DNA from: Pseudomonadota bacterium
Lineage (GTDB): Bacteria > Bdellovibrionota > Bacteriovoracia > Bacteriovoracales > Bacteriovoracaceae
Reading direction: 5' to 3'
NCBI GenBank assembly: GCA_027488375.1
Contig: JAIYBW010000001.1
Span: 1 to 64,000, forward strand
Length of the DNA: 64,000 nt
Shown: positions 1-8,052 of the stretch, piece after piece
Numbering within the stretch: position 1 is the first letter of the stretch
Layout of the letters: each line of letters begins with the position of its first letter
The notes under the pieces: model-generated
Told to the model about the DNA's origin: nothing
The model's database searches: none
Seen by the model: the letters and a program-made list of their open reading frames with translations, nothing else
Translations under genes and position numbers: made by a program

Positions 1-572
1 GTGATAACGGCGATAAAGGTGATAAAGGAGACCGCGGAGACAACGGCGATAAAGGTGATAAAGGAGACCGTGGAGACAACGGCGATAAGGGTGATAAAGG
101 TGATCGCGGAGATAACGGCGATAAAGGTGACAAAGGTGATCGCGGAGACAACGGCGACAAAGGTGACAAAGGTGATCGCGGTGATAACGGCGACAAGGGT
201 GATAAAGGAGATCGCGGAGATAAAGGTGATAATGGTGATAAAGGTGACAAAGGTGATCGCGGTGATAACGGCGATAAGGGTGACAAAGGTGATCGCGGTG
301 ATAACGGCGACAAGGGTGACAAAGGTGATAAAGGTGATCGCGGAAATAACGGCGACAAAGGTGATAAAGGTGATCGCGGTGACAAAGGTGATCGCGGTGA
401 CAAAGGTGATCGCGGTGACAAAGGTGATCGCGGAGATAAAGGCGACAAAGGCGATAATGGCGACAATGGAAATGGTGGTGGCCAGGGCAACAATGGTTGG
501 GGCAATGGAGACCAAGATGCTCCAGGCGGATCAGGCGGAAATAATAACGCTGAAAATGGGGATGATGATTAA
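1..572 (+). CDS. Collagen-like Gly-X-Y repeat protein, C-terminal part (5' end outside window)
   Basis: The reading frame with codons starting at position 3 gives an unbroken Gly-X-Y tract from 3 to about 503 (about 55 triplets, mostly G-D-K, G-D-R and G-D-N). A Gly/Asn-rich tail ending in DDD follows, then TAA at 570-572. Perfect glycine periodicity over about 165 residues is the hallmark of bacterial collagen-like proteins, which form triple-helical stalks usually exposed on the surface. There is no start codon or signal sequence here because the gene begins upstream. Another frame is also open over 1-597 because the DNA repeat contains few stops, but it encodes only low-complexity Ile/Val/Thr/Lys sequence and is a shadow. 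A strong terminator follows directly, which supports this frame. Anchor and binding partner are unknown. Confidence 0.85.
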   Translation, partial: DNGDKGDKGDRGDNGDKGDKGDRGDNGDKGDKGDRGDNGDKGDKGDRGDNGDKGDKGDRGDNGDKGDKGDRGDKGDNGDKGDKGDRGDNGDKGDKGDRGDNGDKGDKGDKGDRGNNGDKGDKGDRGDKGDRGDKGDRGDKGDRGDKGDKGDNGDNGNGGGQGNNGWGNGDQDAPGGSGGNNNAENGDDD

Positions 573-612
573 TCCAATTCCTTCAGAGTTTTCTTAAGAA
601 TTGAGTTTCAAG

Positions 613-637
613 GGGCCACTTCGGTGGCCCTTTTTTT
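613..637 (+). terminator. Rho-independent terminator of the collagen-like gene
   Basis: A perfect 7-bp stem GGGCCAC/GTGGCCC closes a TTCG tetraloop (613-630) and is followed by seven T residues (631-637). It lies 41 bases after the stop codon of the collagen-like gene. Confidence 0.92.
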
Positions 638-640
638 GTA

Positions 641-913
641 TCACGTACCTTTCTGCATCTACAGAGCGTTAAAGCTCATCTCAAATCCAAGACTTAGTTT
701 TGAAATTTTTTTTTAAATTCTTGCTCTCTTGATGAAGGGGGAGGGAATGCTCACGCTCAATGTTCTGCCAGCTCCATGTTCATGTGGACCCCTCGGTGTG
801 CAATCACCGGGTGTTCGGTAGAAAACTACCAACATCTCCTCCCCCTGCTCATTTTAACAGAACACACTCTCAACACCTAGGTCGAAAAGGTGCCGGGTTA
901 AATTGGAAATGTG
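641..913. repeat. Tandem leader repeat, copy 1 (hairpin-rich)
   Basis: This is the first of two direct copies of a ~270-base unit, running from TCACGTACC to the 'aaaaggtgccggg' motif near 885. A long-range stem GGGGGAGG (737-744) with CCTCCCCC (838-845) encloses at least two smaller hairpins: CGGTG/CACCG near 793-809 and GGTAG-AAAA-CTACC near 817-830. Differences from copy 2 fall largely in loops and in one central segment, while the stems are kept. I see no plausible coding frame in it. Confidence 0.75.
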
Positions 914-1172
914 TCACGTACCTTTCTGCATCTACAGAGCGTTAAAGCTCATCTCAAATCCAAGACTTATTTTTGAAATTATTTTTTTGATTCTTGCACT
1001 CTTTATGAAGGGGGAGGGAATGCTCACGCTCCATGTTGTGTCAGTGAAATGTTGAAGTGGACCCCTCGGTGTACAAGCACCGGGTGTTCGGTAGAAAACT
1101 ACCAACATCTCCTCCCCCATGCTCATTTTAACAGAACACACTCTCAACACCTAGGTCGAAAAGGTGCCGGGT
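914..1172. repeat. Tandem leader repeat, copy 2, directly upstream of the transposase
   Basis: The second copy of the unit has the same predicted long stem (1010-1017 with 1111-1118) and the same inner hairpins. The loop TGCAAT of copy 1 becomes TACAAG in the CGGTG/CACCG hairpin. It ends about 23 bases before the transposase start codon. It could be the 5' leader of the transposase mRNA, a substrate for the enzyme (REP/BIME-like), or both. Confidence 0.75.
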
Positions 1173-1195
1173 AGAATGACAAGAAGAGATTAACC

Positions 1196-1834
1196 ATGCC
1201 ACGTCCAAATTTAATTCGCTCAGAAACTCATCCCTATCACATAACCTCTCGATGCAATAATAAGGAATTTTTCCCAATACCTTTAGATGATGTGTGGACA
1301 ATTATGATGAAGCTCCTTGAGCGCTTGCATCGAGATCATGGACTTGCGATTCATGCCTTTGTTCTTATGGGAAATCACTTTCATCTTCTCTGTCATACAC
1401 CAAGAGCGAATATCGATGAGTGTATGCACTTATTTATGCGCCAAACTAGTTTAGAAATAAACCGTCGAAATTCATCCCAAAATCATCTTTGGGGTGGGCG
1501 CTACCGCTGGAGTCTAATCGAGGCACAAAGATATTATTACCAAGTTTATCGCTACATTTATCAAAACCCCCTACGAGCTAAAATTGTCACGAAGGTTGAA
1601 GATTATCCTTTTTCTACCCTTATGAAGTCTCCGCCCTTTCCGCTTCATTCAAGTTTATCTTTTTCATTTGGAGGAGCGGAGGGAGAAAAGCTTTGGCTCA
1701 ATGAGAAATATGACGAGGAAGATTTGAATTTAATTAAACTAGGACTCAAAAAATCTCAGTTCAGCGTGGATAAAAGAAAACTTAAGGCCCTCAATAAACT
1801 CAGCTTTCCCCCTGAAGGTGGAAAAGGTACGTGA
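1196..1834 (+). CDS. REP-associated tyrosine transposase (Y1/HUH superfamily)
   Basis: This 212-residue protein has the family's features in order. The N-terminal PRPNLIR/YHITSR stretch resembles RAYT starts. The metal-binding HUH motif is GNHFHLL (His61, His63). The C-terminal helix YRYIYQNPLRAKI carries the tyrosine(s) expected to attack DNA. RAYTs nick and rejoin single-stranded DNA at palindromic REP hairpins and are usually domesticated single-copy genes. The C-terminal ~60 residues are less typical and end within the right terminal repeat (stop 1832-1834). The ATG at 1196 has only a weak upstream purine run (AAGAAGAGA). The gene looks intact. Confidence 0.9.
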   Translation: MPRPNLIRSETHPYHITSRCNNKEFFPIPLDDVWTIMMKLLERLHRDHGLAIHAFVLMGNHFHLLCHTPRANIDECMHLFMRQTSLEINRRNSSQNHLWGGRYRWSLIEAQRYYYQVYRYIYQNPLRAKIVTKVEDYPFSTLMKSPPFPLHSSLSFSFGGAEGEKLWLNEKYDEEDLNLIKLGLKKSQFSVDKRKLKALNKLSFPPEGGKGT

Positions 1835-1890
1835 CACCTTTCATGAAATGGAGCAGAATGAGGCTGTTTTTCACTCTTAAGGGGCGGTTT

Positions 1891-3204
1891 ATGAAGCTTA
1901 GCATTATCGGGACAGGTTATGTGGGTCTCGTTACAGGAACTTGTTTTGCAGAAATGGGTCATGATGTCACATGTATCGATATTGATGCGGCCAAAGTTGA
2001 GCGCATGAAAAAAGGCCAATGTCCTATTTATGAACCAGGACTTGAGCCCATGATGCAGGCCAATTTTAATGAAGGCCGTTTGCATTTTTCTAACAACTAC
2101 GACTCTGTCACAAAAGCTGAAGCCATTTTTCTTGCAGTCGGAACACCGTCTTCTGATGATGGCCAGGCGGATTTAAAATATGTGTTTGGTGCCTGTGATT
2201 CAATTGCTCCTCATTTACGTGATGGCTCTATTGTGGTGGTGAAATCCACTGTTCCAGTAGGAACTGGGAATAAAGTTCGTGAATACTTAAAATCAAAAAC
2301 AACGAAGAAGTTCTTTGTCGTCAACAATCCTGAATTTTTAAAAGAAGGTTCAGCTGTTGAAGATTTTATGAAGCCTGAAAGAATTGTTGTTGGCTGTCTT
2401 GAGAATGAAGCTGGAGATAAGATTGAAGAGCTCTATGAGCCATTCAACCGACAAGTGAAGCGCACGATTCGCATGAGTAATATTTCAGCTGAGATGACTA
2501 AATACGCGGCCAACTGTTTTCTTGCTACAAAAATCTCGTTCATGAACGAAGTGGCCCGCCTGTGTGATATTGTCGGTGCCGACGTCGAAGAAGTTCGTCA
2601 CGGTATCTCGACAGATTCTCGAATCGGGACTCAGTTCCTTTATCCGGGTCCAGGTTATGGTGGCTCTTGTTTTCCTAAAGATGTGAAGGCCCTTGTTTTC
2701 ACTGCTAAAGAAAATGGCATCCGCTTTAAAATTGTTGAAGCGGTTGAAGAAGTTAATAAAGAACAGAAAAAATACATGGCCTCTAAAGTGTTAAAGCACT
2801 TTCAGAATAATTTAAAAGGTAAAATTTTTGTTCTTTGGGGAACTGCTTTTAAGGCCAACACAGATGATATCCGTGAAACCCCTGCTATTGATACGGCCCT
2901 GGCCTTACATGAAGCTGGAGCAAAAGTTCGTATTCATGATCCTGAAGCTGCTGATCATTTTGAGCAACACATGGGGAAACTCGGAATTCCTGTTGATCAG
3001 TTTGAAAATAAATACGATGCCCTTAATGGTGCTGATGGACTCATCGTCATGACCGAGTGGAAGCAGTACCGTGCTCCAGATTTTGAAGAAATCAAATCAC
3101 GCCTTAAAACGCCGGTTATTTTTGATGGACGAAATCTCTATAATACAAAAAAAGTTTTAGAGCAGGGTTTTAGCTATTATGCAGTTGGGAAGGCGATTAA
3201 ATAA
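1891..3204 (+). CDS. ugd: UDP-glucose 6-dehydrogenase
   Basis: This 437-residue cytoplasmic enzyme oxidises UDP-glucose to UDP-glucuronate with two NAD+, supplying precursors for capsule, LPS or exopolysaccharide. The NAD-binding Rossmann motif GTGYVGLVTG lies at the N-terminus. The catalytic-cysteine motif GPGYGGSCFPKD lies in the second half, and the UDP-binding C-terminal domain is complete. I chose ATG 1891 because AAGGGGCGG precedes it and the Rossmann strand starts at once. The frame is open back to 1831, but that part overlaps the RAYT terminal repeat and adds no family sequence. The gene converges on the next one with an 8-base overlap. Glycosyltransferases and galE nearby suggest one envelope-polysaccharide neighbourhood. 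Confidence 0.93.
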   Translation: MKLSIIGTGYVGLVTGTCFAEMGHDVTCIDIDAAKVERMKKGQCPIYEPGLEPMMQANFNEGRLHFSNNYDSVTKAEAIFLAVGTPSSDDGQADLKYVFGACDSIAPHLRDGSIVVVKSTVPVGTGNKVREYLKSKTTKKFFVVNNPEFLKEGSAVEDFMKPERIVVGCLENEAGDKIEELYEPFNRQVKRTIRMSNISAEMTKYAANCFLATKISFMNEVARLCDIVGADVEEVRHGISTDSRIGTQFLYPGPGYGGSCFPKDVKALVFTAKENGIRFKIVEAVEEVNKEQKKYMASKVLKHFQNNLKGKIFVLWGTAFKANTDDIRETPAIDTALALHEAGAKVRIHDPEAADHFEQHMGKLGIPVDQFENKYDALNGADGLIVMTEWKQYRAPDFEEIKSRLKTPVIFDGRNLYNTKKVLEQGFSYYAVGKAIK

Positions 3205-4288
3205 TCGCCTTTAAGTTTTCTAGAATTTTTTGTTGATCAAATTTTTCTGCTAATCTTATTTTTCCATTCATCGCCATTTTTTCTCTCAAGCTCTTATCTT
3301 CAATGAGCTTGAGAGTACAATTGGTCAGATCTTCAACCTCAAAAGCCTTGGCCAGCATTCCGTTAAATCCATGCTCAATAATTTCGGGATTCGAACTCAC
3401 ATTAAAAGCAACAATTGGTTTTTCATAGAAAAGAGTTTCAATCAACGTATTAGCGGCCCCTTCAAAAAGAGAAGGAAACACAAAAAGATCAATTGAATTC
3501 ATAAAGGAGCTCATGTCTGAAACATGCCCTAAAAGGGTGACATGTTCTTCAAGTCCTAATGTCTTAATGCTGGCCGAGAGTTCATTCTTAAGTTCACCTT
3601 CTCCAGCAATCAGTAATTTAAAATTGATTCCTTTTTGCTTAAGGCTTTGGGCCATTTCGATAAGATACTTTTGGCCTTTCTGGGAAGTCAGGCGACCTGC
3701 ATTTCCAATGACTATTTCATCAGATTTTTTTTGATAAAGTTTTTGATGTTGATCAAAATTTTGATTTAAATTCATGCCATTATAAAGCAGCACAAGTTTC
3801 TCTTTCGGAAACCATTCTTCATTGCCTTGACTTAAGCTTCGTCCAATCTCCTCAGAGTTCACTATCACTTGAGTTAGAATGTTTTTAAAAAGAAATCGAT
3901 TAAGCCAAGTGTTCCGTAGTGGGTGTGGCATACCTCGGCGGTAAATGATTTTTTTGACTCCCGCCAGTTTCGCAGCGATCCCCGCACACTTTAGATCCTG
4001 AGGTAAATTCATGATGAGGGTATCAATTTTTTTCATGCGAAAAAACATCATGAGGAGAAAAACTTTTATAGGATTGATGAAGCTTAAGCTTGAGATCTGA
4101 AAAGCAAAATGTTGAAGCCTTTCTTTTGTTGCCTTGAGACCAATTTGTGAATGGGTGTTAGTCACAATAAAAGTATTAAAACCGGCCTTGAAGAGCTCTT
4201 GGCACATAGTGAAATGCCACTTCTCACCTCCACCCCAGGCCTTATTTGAATTAAAAAAACAGATGTTTTTAGTCAGGGAACCTTTCAT
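3197..4288 (-). CDS. Glycosyltransferase family 4 (GT-B fold)
   Basis: This 363-residue protein has GT4 layout. The N-terminal Rossmann half contains the AWGGGEKW loop, and an IGNAGRLTSQKGQKYLIE linker motif begins the nucleotide-sugar half. The C-terminal signature EGAANTLIETLFYEKPIVAF contains the conserved E-x7-E donor-binding residues. Such enzymes transfer an activated sugar to a growing lipid-linked or LPS-core glycan on the inner membrane surface. Donor and acceptor cannot be read from sequence. There is no membrane segment or signal peptide. It converges on ugd, and the family similarity is clear. Confidence 0.88.
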   Translation of the reverse strand: MKGSLTKNICFFNSNKAWGGGEKWHFTMCQELFKAGFNTFIVTNTHSQIGLKATKERLQHFAFQISSLSFINPIKVFLLMMFFRMKKIDTLIMNLPQDLKCAGIAAKLAGVKKIIYRRGMPHPLRNTWLNRFLFKNILTQVIVNSEEIGRSLSQGNEEWFPKEKLVLLYNGMNLNQNFDQHQKLYQKKSDEIVIGNAGRLTSQKGQKYLIEMAQSLKQKGINFKLLIAGEGELKNELSASIKTLGLEEHVTLLGHVSDMSSFMNSIDLFVFPSLFEGAANTLIETLFYEKPIVAFNVSSNPEIIEHGFNGMLAKAFEVEDLTNCTLKLIEDKSLREKMAMNGKIRLAEKFDQQKILENLKAII

Positions 4289-4337
4289 TGTCTCTCAAAG
4301 CCTATGCCAAAGCTGTGAGCTCTGGTAGCGTTTCCTC

Positions 4338-5705
4338 ATGAAAAAATTATTTCTTTTTATCATCATCAGTTTACCTCTCTTTGCTCAGGATGTCCGTAGA
4401 GATCATCATGTGGAAGCGGTTGAAGCTTTTAAAAACCTCCATTTTTTTTACAAAGGTCGGGGAATGGCCATTTCTCCCGATCTGATAAAACTTTATGAGC
4501 TTATGGGAAGCCGTGGAGTAGGGACTCAAGACTTGGGCCCGATCTATCAGCGCTGGGGACTTTTGTTTGAAAACAATCAGGCCAAAGGCCTTTATTCTGT
4601 CCCTTATAAAGAAATGAAAATTGGAGTTCTTGGATGTGTGGCCTGTCACTCTGGTAAAGCGGCCGGTGAGTATGTCATTGGTCTTGGAAATAAAAATATC
4701 GATGTGGGCCAGATCGGCCAAGATGCTTACTTAGGCATGAAAATGTGGGGTGCGATTCCTCGCTCTAATCCTGCCTTTAAAGAAGTGCATGATCGTGCAC
4801 TAGCCTTTACGAAGGGCCTTGCCGATAAAAAGATCTCAAATCAAACTCAAGGCCTCGTTCCTACAAGCCTTATACGTTCCTGGTTTTATCAAGTTCAAAA
4901 TCTTCCCTTCCCGCAAAATTTTCCACGCGGCCAAGTGAAGGTCCCTCACTTGTGGGGCTATGGAGAAAAAAGAAAATCCGGATCCTTTTGGGATGGTGAA
5001 GGCAATGGCGAACTCGGTGGATGGGGAATTGCAGTTGAACTCTACGCCGGCCAAACCCCTGAAAATGTCAGAGAGTATTTTGCCAAAGTTCATCAAGCCG
5101 AAGATTACCTCGGAGATTTTTTATCACCGAAGTATCCCTTTAAAATTGATCCAGAGAAGGCCCAAAGAGGGGAGAAGATTTATCAAGCTACATGCCAAGG
5201 CTGTCATGGTGAGCATCGACGTGATCTCCAAGGACATCCCATTTTTGAGTCTCCCAAGCATATTCCTTTAAGAATTGTAAAAACTGATCCTGATCGTTTA
5301 AAGGCCTTAACTGAAGAACTCTATAAACTGATTGAAAAAAATCCTCTTAACGATGTGATTCAATCGGTTCGTAAAAAAGAGCCAGGCTATGTGGCCCAAA
5401 AACTTTGGGGTGTGTGGGCGCGCTTCCCTTACCTCCATAATGCTTCAGTGCCCTCAGTTTATGAGCTGCTCTTAGATCCAAGTTTACGCTCAAAAACTTT
5501 TTCACTAAAAAATGCAGGTGAAAGAGAGCGATTTGATGAGGAAAAACTGGGCCTCACTTCCATGACTCCTAAATATGAATCAGCGCGACAGGTCTATGAC
5601 ACTTCAAGATCGGGACACTCGAATCAAGGTCACTACTTTGAGTCCTTTAAAAAGCTCGATCACGAGAGTAGACTAGAGCTGATTGAATATTTGAAAACTC
5701 TTTAG
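4338..5705 (+). CDS. Exported diheme cytochrome c protein
   Basis: This 455-residue protein starts with a clear signal peptide (MKKLFLFIIISLPLFAQ). It has two heme c attachment motifs, CVACH at residues 100-104 and CQGCH at 286-290. The C-terminal stretch WGVWARFPYLHNASVPSVYELL is typical of a diheme cytochrome family that includes RoxA-like and cytochrome-c-peroxidase-like proteins. It should therefore be a periplasmic electron carrier or oxidoreductase. It is shorter than characterised RoxA rubber oxygenases (about 650-700 residues), so I do not assign that activity. It sits 7 bases before galE and may be co-transcribed, though no shared role is obvious. Confidence 0.82.
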   Translation: MKKLFLFIIISLPLFAQDVRRDHHVEAVEAFKNLHFFYKGRGMAISPDLIKLYELMGSRGVGTQDLGPIYQRWGLLFENNQAKGLYSVPYKEMKIGVLGCVACHSGKAAGEYVIGLGNKNIDVGQIGQDAYLGMKMWGAIPRSNPAFKEVHDRALAFTKGLADKKISNQTQGLVPTSLIRSWFYQVQNLPFPQNFPRGQVKVPHLWGYGEKRKSGSFWDGEGNGELGGWGIAVELYAGQTPENVREYFAKVHQAEDYLGDFLSPKYPFKIDPEKAQRGEKIYQATCQGCHGEHRRDLQGHPIFESPKHIPLRIVKTDPDRLKALTEELYKLIEKNPLNDVIQSVRKKEPGYVAQKLWGVWARFPYLHNASVPSVYELLLDPSLRSKTFSLKNAGERERFDEEKLGLTSMTPKYESARQVYDTSRSGHSNQGHYFESFKKLDHESRLELIEYLKTL

Positions 5706-5712
5706 GATAGAT

Positions 5713-6687
5713 ATGAAAATTCTCATCACTGGTGGGGCCGGTTATATTGGGTCTCATGTTGTAAAGGCTTTGGGGAAACTTGGTCATGATTTAGTGATTT
5801 ATGACAACCTCTCGACTGGACACCGCCAGGCCGTCACTTATGGTGAACTTGTGGTGGGAGACCTCGCCGAAAAATCAAAACTAGAAGCTCTCTTTGAAGC
5901 AAAAAAATTTGAAGCTGTTTTGCATTTTGCAGGAAGTATTGTGGTGCCTGAAAGTGTGGCCCATCCCTTAAAGTATTATCAAAATAATACGCTTAATTCT
6001 CATTTCCTCCTTAGTCTTTGTGAGAAGTACAAAGTTAAGAAATTTATTTTTTCCTCTACAGCTGCGGTCTATGGAATGCCAGAAGACGGATTGTGTACTG
6101 AGAATTCACCACTCTCTCCTATTAATCCCTATGGGCACTCAAAACTCATGACCGAACAGATGCTTAAAGACTTGGCGGCATCATCTGAGTTTCGTTTTGT
6201 GGCCCTTCGTTATTTTAATGTTTCAGGAGCTGATCCTGAAGGGCAATTGGGCCAGTCATTTCCCGAAGCCACTCATCTTATTAAAGTTGCCTGTGAGGCA
6301 GCTTGCGCTAAACGTGATCATTTAAAAATTTACGGAACAGATTATCCAACTTCTGATGGAAGCTGTGTGAGAGATTATATCCACGTGTCTGACCTTGCTG
6401 AGGCCCATGTGCGGGCCTTGGAGTATCTTGAGCGTGGTGGGAAATCAGATATTTTAAACTGTGGTTATGGCCATGGCTTTAGTGTGAAAGAAGTGGTGAA
6501 ACTTATTAAAGAAGTCACGGGTGTTGATTTTAAAGTCATTGAGACTGATCGCCGGGCCGGAGATCCTGCCTCTCTCACTGCGAAAGTGGATCGCATTCAT
6601 GGCATACTTCAGTGGAAGCCACAATTTGATGATCTCAAAGTTATCATCCGCTCAGCTTACGAGTGGGAAAAAAAGAAGCCTTATTAA
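5713..6687 (+). CDS. galE: UDP-glucose 4-epimerase
   Basis: This 324-residue short-chain dehydrogenase family enzyme interconverts UDP-glucose and UDP-galactose with bound NAD+. The NAD motif GGAGYIGSHVV is at residues 7-17. The catalytic Ser/Tyr/Lys set appears as SSTAAVYG followed by NPYGHSK, and the C-terminal GDPASL motif typical of GalE is present. GTGs and a galE-ugd pair in the same region suggest supply of UDP-Gal and UDP-GlcA for surface glycans. Its stop codon overlaps the queC start (TAATG), so translation of the two is probably coupled. Confidence 0.93.
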   Translation: MKILITGGAGYIGSHVVKALGKLGHDLVIYDNLSTGHRQAVTYGELVVGDLAEKSKLEALFEAKKFEAVLHFAGSIVVPESVAHPLKYYQNNTLNSHFLLSLCEKYKVKKFIFSSTAAVYGMPEDGLCTENSPLSPINPYGHSKLMTEQMLKDLAASSEFRFVALRYFNVSGADPEGQLGQSFPEATHLIKVACEAACAKRDHLKIYGTDYPTSDGSCVRDYIHVSDLAEAHVRALEYLERGGKSDILNCGYGHGFSVKEVVKLIKEVTGVDFKVIETDRRAGDPASLTAKVDRIHGILQWKPQFDDLKVIIRSAYEWEKKKPY

Positions 6688-7394
6688 TGAAGAAAAAAGC
6701 TCTCGTCGTTCATTCTGGTGGAATGGATTCAAGCTTGTGCCTGGCCCTTGCAGTTAAAGAGTTTGGGGCCCAAGAAGTTCTCTCGCTTTCCTTTACTTAT
6801 GGGCAGCGCCACGAAGAGGAGCTTAGAAGAGCTAAGCTCATCTCTGATTATTTTAAAGTCGACCATGTAGAAGTTGATCTTAATTGCCTCACACAAATTA
6901 CGGAAAGTGCCCTGATTGGTAAGACGAAAAAAATTGAACATCTTGAGGGACAAGCGCCTAATACCTTAGTGGTGGGACGAAATGGTCTCATGGCCAGAGT
7001 CGCTGGGATTCATGCTCATTCTTTAGGGGCCCATTGTCTCTATATGGGTGTCATGGAATTAGAAGCGGCCAATTCTGGTTATAGAGATTGCTCCCGCACT
7101 TATATGGATCTTATTCAATCGGCTCTTCGTTTAGATTTTGCTGATGCAAATTTTGACATACGCACTCCTCTGATTCAAATGAATAAAAAAGAGTCGATGG
7201 AGCTTGGTCACAGCTTAGGTGTGTTAGAGTTTCTCTTGGAAAATACGATTACCTGTTATGAAGGGATAGAAAAAGAGGGATGCCTTAAATGTCCGGCCTG
7301 TAAATTAAGAAACTCAGGGCTTAAACTTTTTTTACTCGAGCATCCTGAGTTTAAACTTTCTTATAAAGAGAAAATTTTAAATCTTATTGCTTAA
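6687..7394 (+). CDS. queC: 7-cyano-7-deazaguanine synthase
   Basis: QueC converts 7-carboxy-7-deazaguanine to preQ0 with ATP and ammonia, a step toward queuosine in tRNA. The 235-residue protein has the ATP-pyrophosphatase loop SGGMDSS near the start. The zinc site is at the C-terminus, with cysteines in the pattern C-x8-C-x2-C-x2-C (CYEGIEKEGCLKCPAC). A GTG at 6663 would add eight residues inside galE. ATG 6687 fits the family's start and overlaps the galE stop. No other queuosine gene is in the window. Confidence 0.93.
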   Translation: MKKKALVVHSGGMDSSLCLALAVKEFGAQEVLSLSFTYGQRHEEELRRAKLISDYFKVDHVEVDLNCLTQITESALIGKTKKIEHLEGQAPNTLVVGRNGLMARVAGIHAHSLGAHCLYMGVMELEAANSGYRDCSRTYMDLIQSALRLDFADANFDIRTPLIQMNKKESMELGHSLGVLEFLLENTITCYEGIEKEGCLKCPACKLRNSGLKLFLLEHPEFKLSYKEKILNLIA

Positions 7395-7884
7395 AAATCT
7401 TTAGGTACTGATCCCAAGTTTCAAGTAAGTTCTCTTTTAATTCTTCACCTTGTTCCTGATCAGGATTAGTCTCGGAGAGATAATCATCAAGCTCCATCAC
7501 AAAATCTTCAAGCTCATCGATCAGATCGGCCCATTCTTCATTTTTACAATTTTCAATATTTGTTCCTGAGAGGCTTAGGGCCGTGAGATAAAAATCCAGC
7601 TGATCTTTAGCTTGAGTAAGAAATTCTTCAAGTTTTGATTCATCACCAAAAATCTTTTTAAGCTCTATGACCTTATTCTTTTGTAATTCATCCCATAGAA
7701 TTTTGAGATCTTGCTCAAGGACTTTATGCGCCTCTGGAGTCTCAGAGAGCATCTCCTCCATCGCTTTTGAGAAGGGGAGTGATCTTTCGGCCGTGAGGGC
7801 CCCAAGAAAGAATGCTTTGACCTGTGAGGGGGTCATATCGAGATCAGTTTGGCCTATAAGTTCTTGAAGTTTCATCATGGTCAT
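7384..7884 (-). CDS. Acidic hypothetical protein
   Basis: I do not recognise this protein. It has 166 residues from ATG 7884, is strongly acidic and predicted helical, and lacks a signal peptide or membrane segment. The frame is open to 7983, but ATG 7884 has GGGG four bases upstream and begins the regular sequence, so I prefer it. The last part (DELEDFVMELDDYLSETNPDQ) is Asp/Glu-rich. It converges on queC with an 11-base overlap. A cytoplasmic adaptor or lineage-specific protein is possible, but nothing supports a function. Confidence 0.6.
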   Translation of the reverse strand: MTMMKLQELIGQTDLDMTPSQVKAFFLGALTAERSLPFSKAMEEMLSETPEAHKVLEQDLKILWDELQKNKVIELKKIFGDESKLEEFLTQAKDQLDFYLTALSLSGTNIENCKNEEWADLIDELEDFVMELDDYLSETNPDQEQGEELKENLLETWDQYLKIFKQ

Positions 7885-8052
7885 GTCCCCGTAACACGTA
7901 AAATTTACTAAGTGGCGCCTTATTATTACCTCTAAAAAAGAGTTAAAGCTATGATCCTTTTCATATGAAAAACGCAGCTTCAATTTTTAATCTTATTTAT
8001 CTGGGAACGAAACTAGGACTGTTTATTTATTTCTTTCAGGATATTTTAAGTT

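Larger units (their letters stand above)
641..1837 (+). mobile_element. RAYT (REP-associated tyrosine transposase) element with terminal inverted repeats
   Basis: The left end TCACGTACCTTT (641-652, repeated at 914-925) is an exact inverted copy of AAAGGTACGTGA at 1823-1834. The match grows to 15 bases when the inner left copy (911-925) is used. Inside are two tandem copies of a ~270-base leader and one transposase gene whose last codons and stop lie within the right inverted repeat. IS200/IS605-related RAYT elements normally have such end structures rather than classic insertion-sequence repeats. Which left copy is the true border cannot be told from one locus. Confidence 0.7.

Noticed and set aside
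1-597. Open frame with start, 198 residues rich in Ile/Val/Thr/Lys
   Set aside because: Shadow of the collagen-like Gly-X-Y frame. The repeat DNA lacks stops in two frames, and this one has no natural protein composition.
760-1150. Short ORFs on both strands in the RAYT leader
   Set aside because: They lie across the tandem repeat stems and are not kept between the two copies.
4338-5705. RoxA rubber oxygenase
   Set aside because: Two heme motifs and the C-terminal motif fit the broader family, but the protein is about 200 residues too short.
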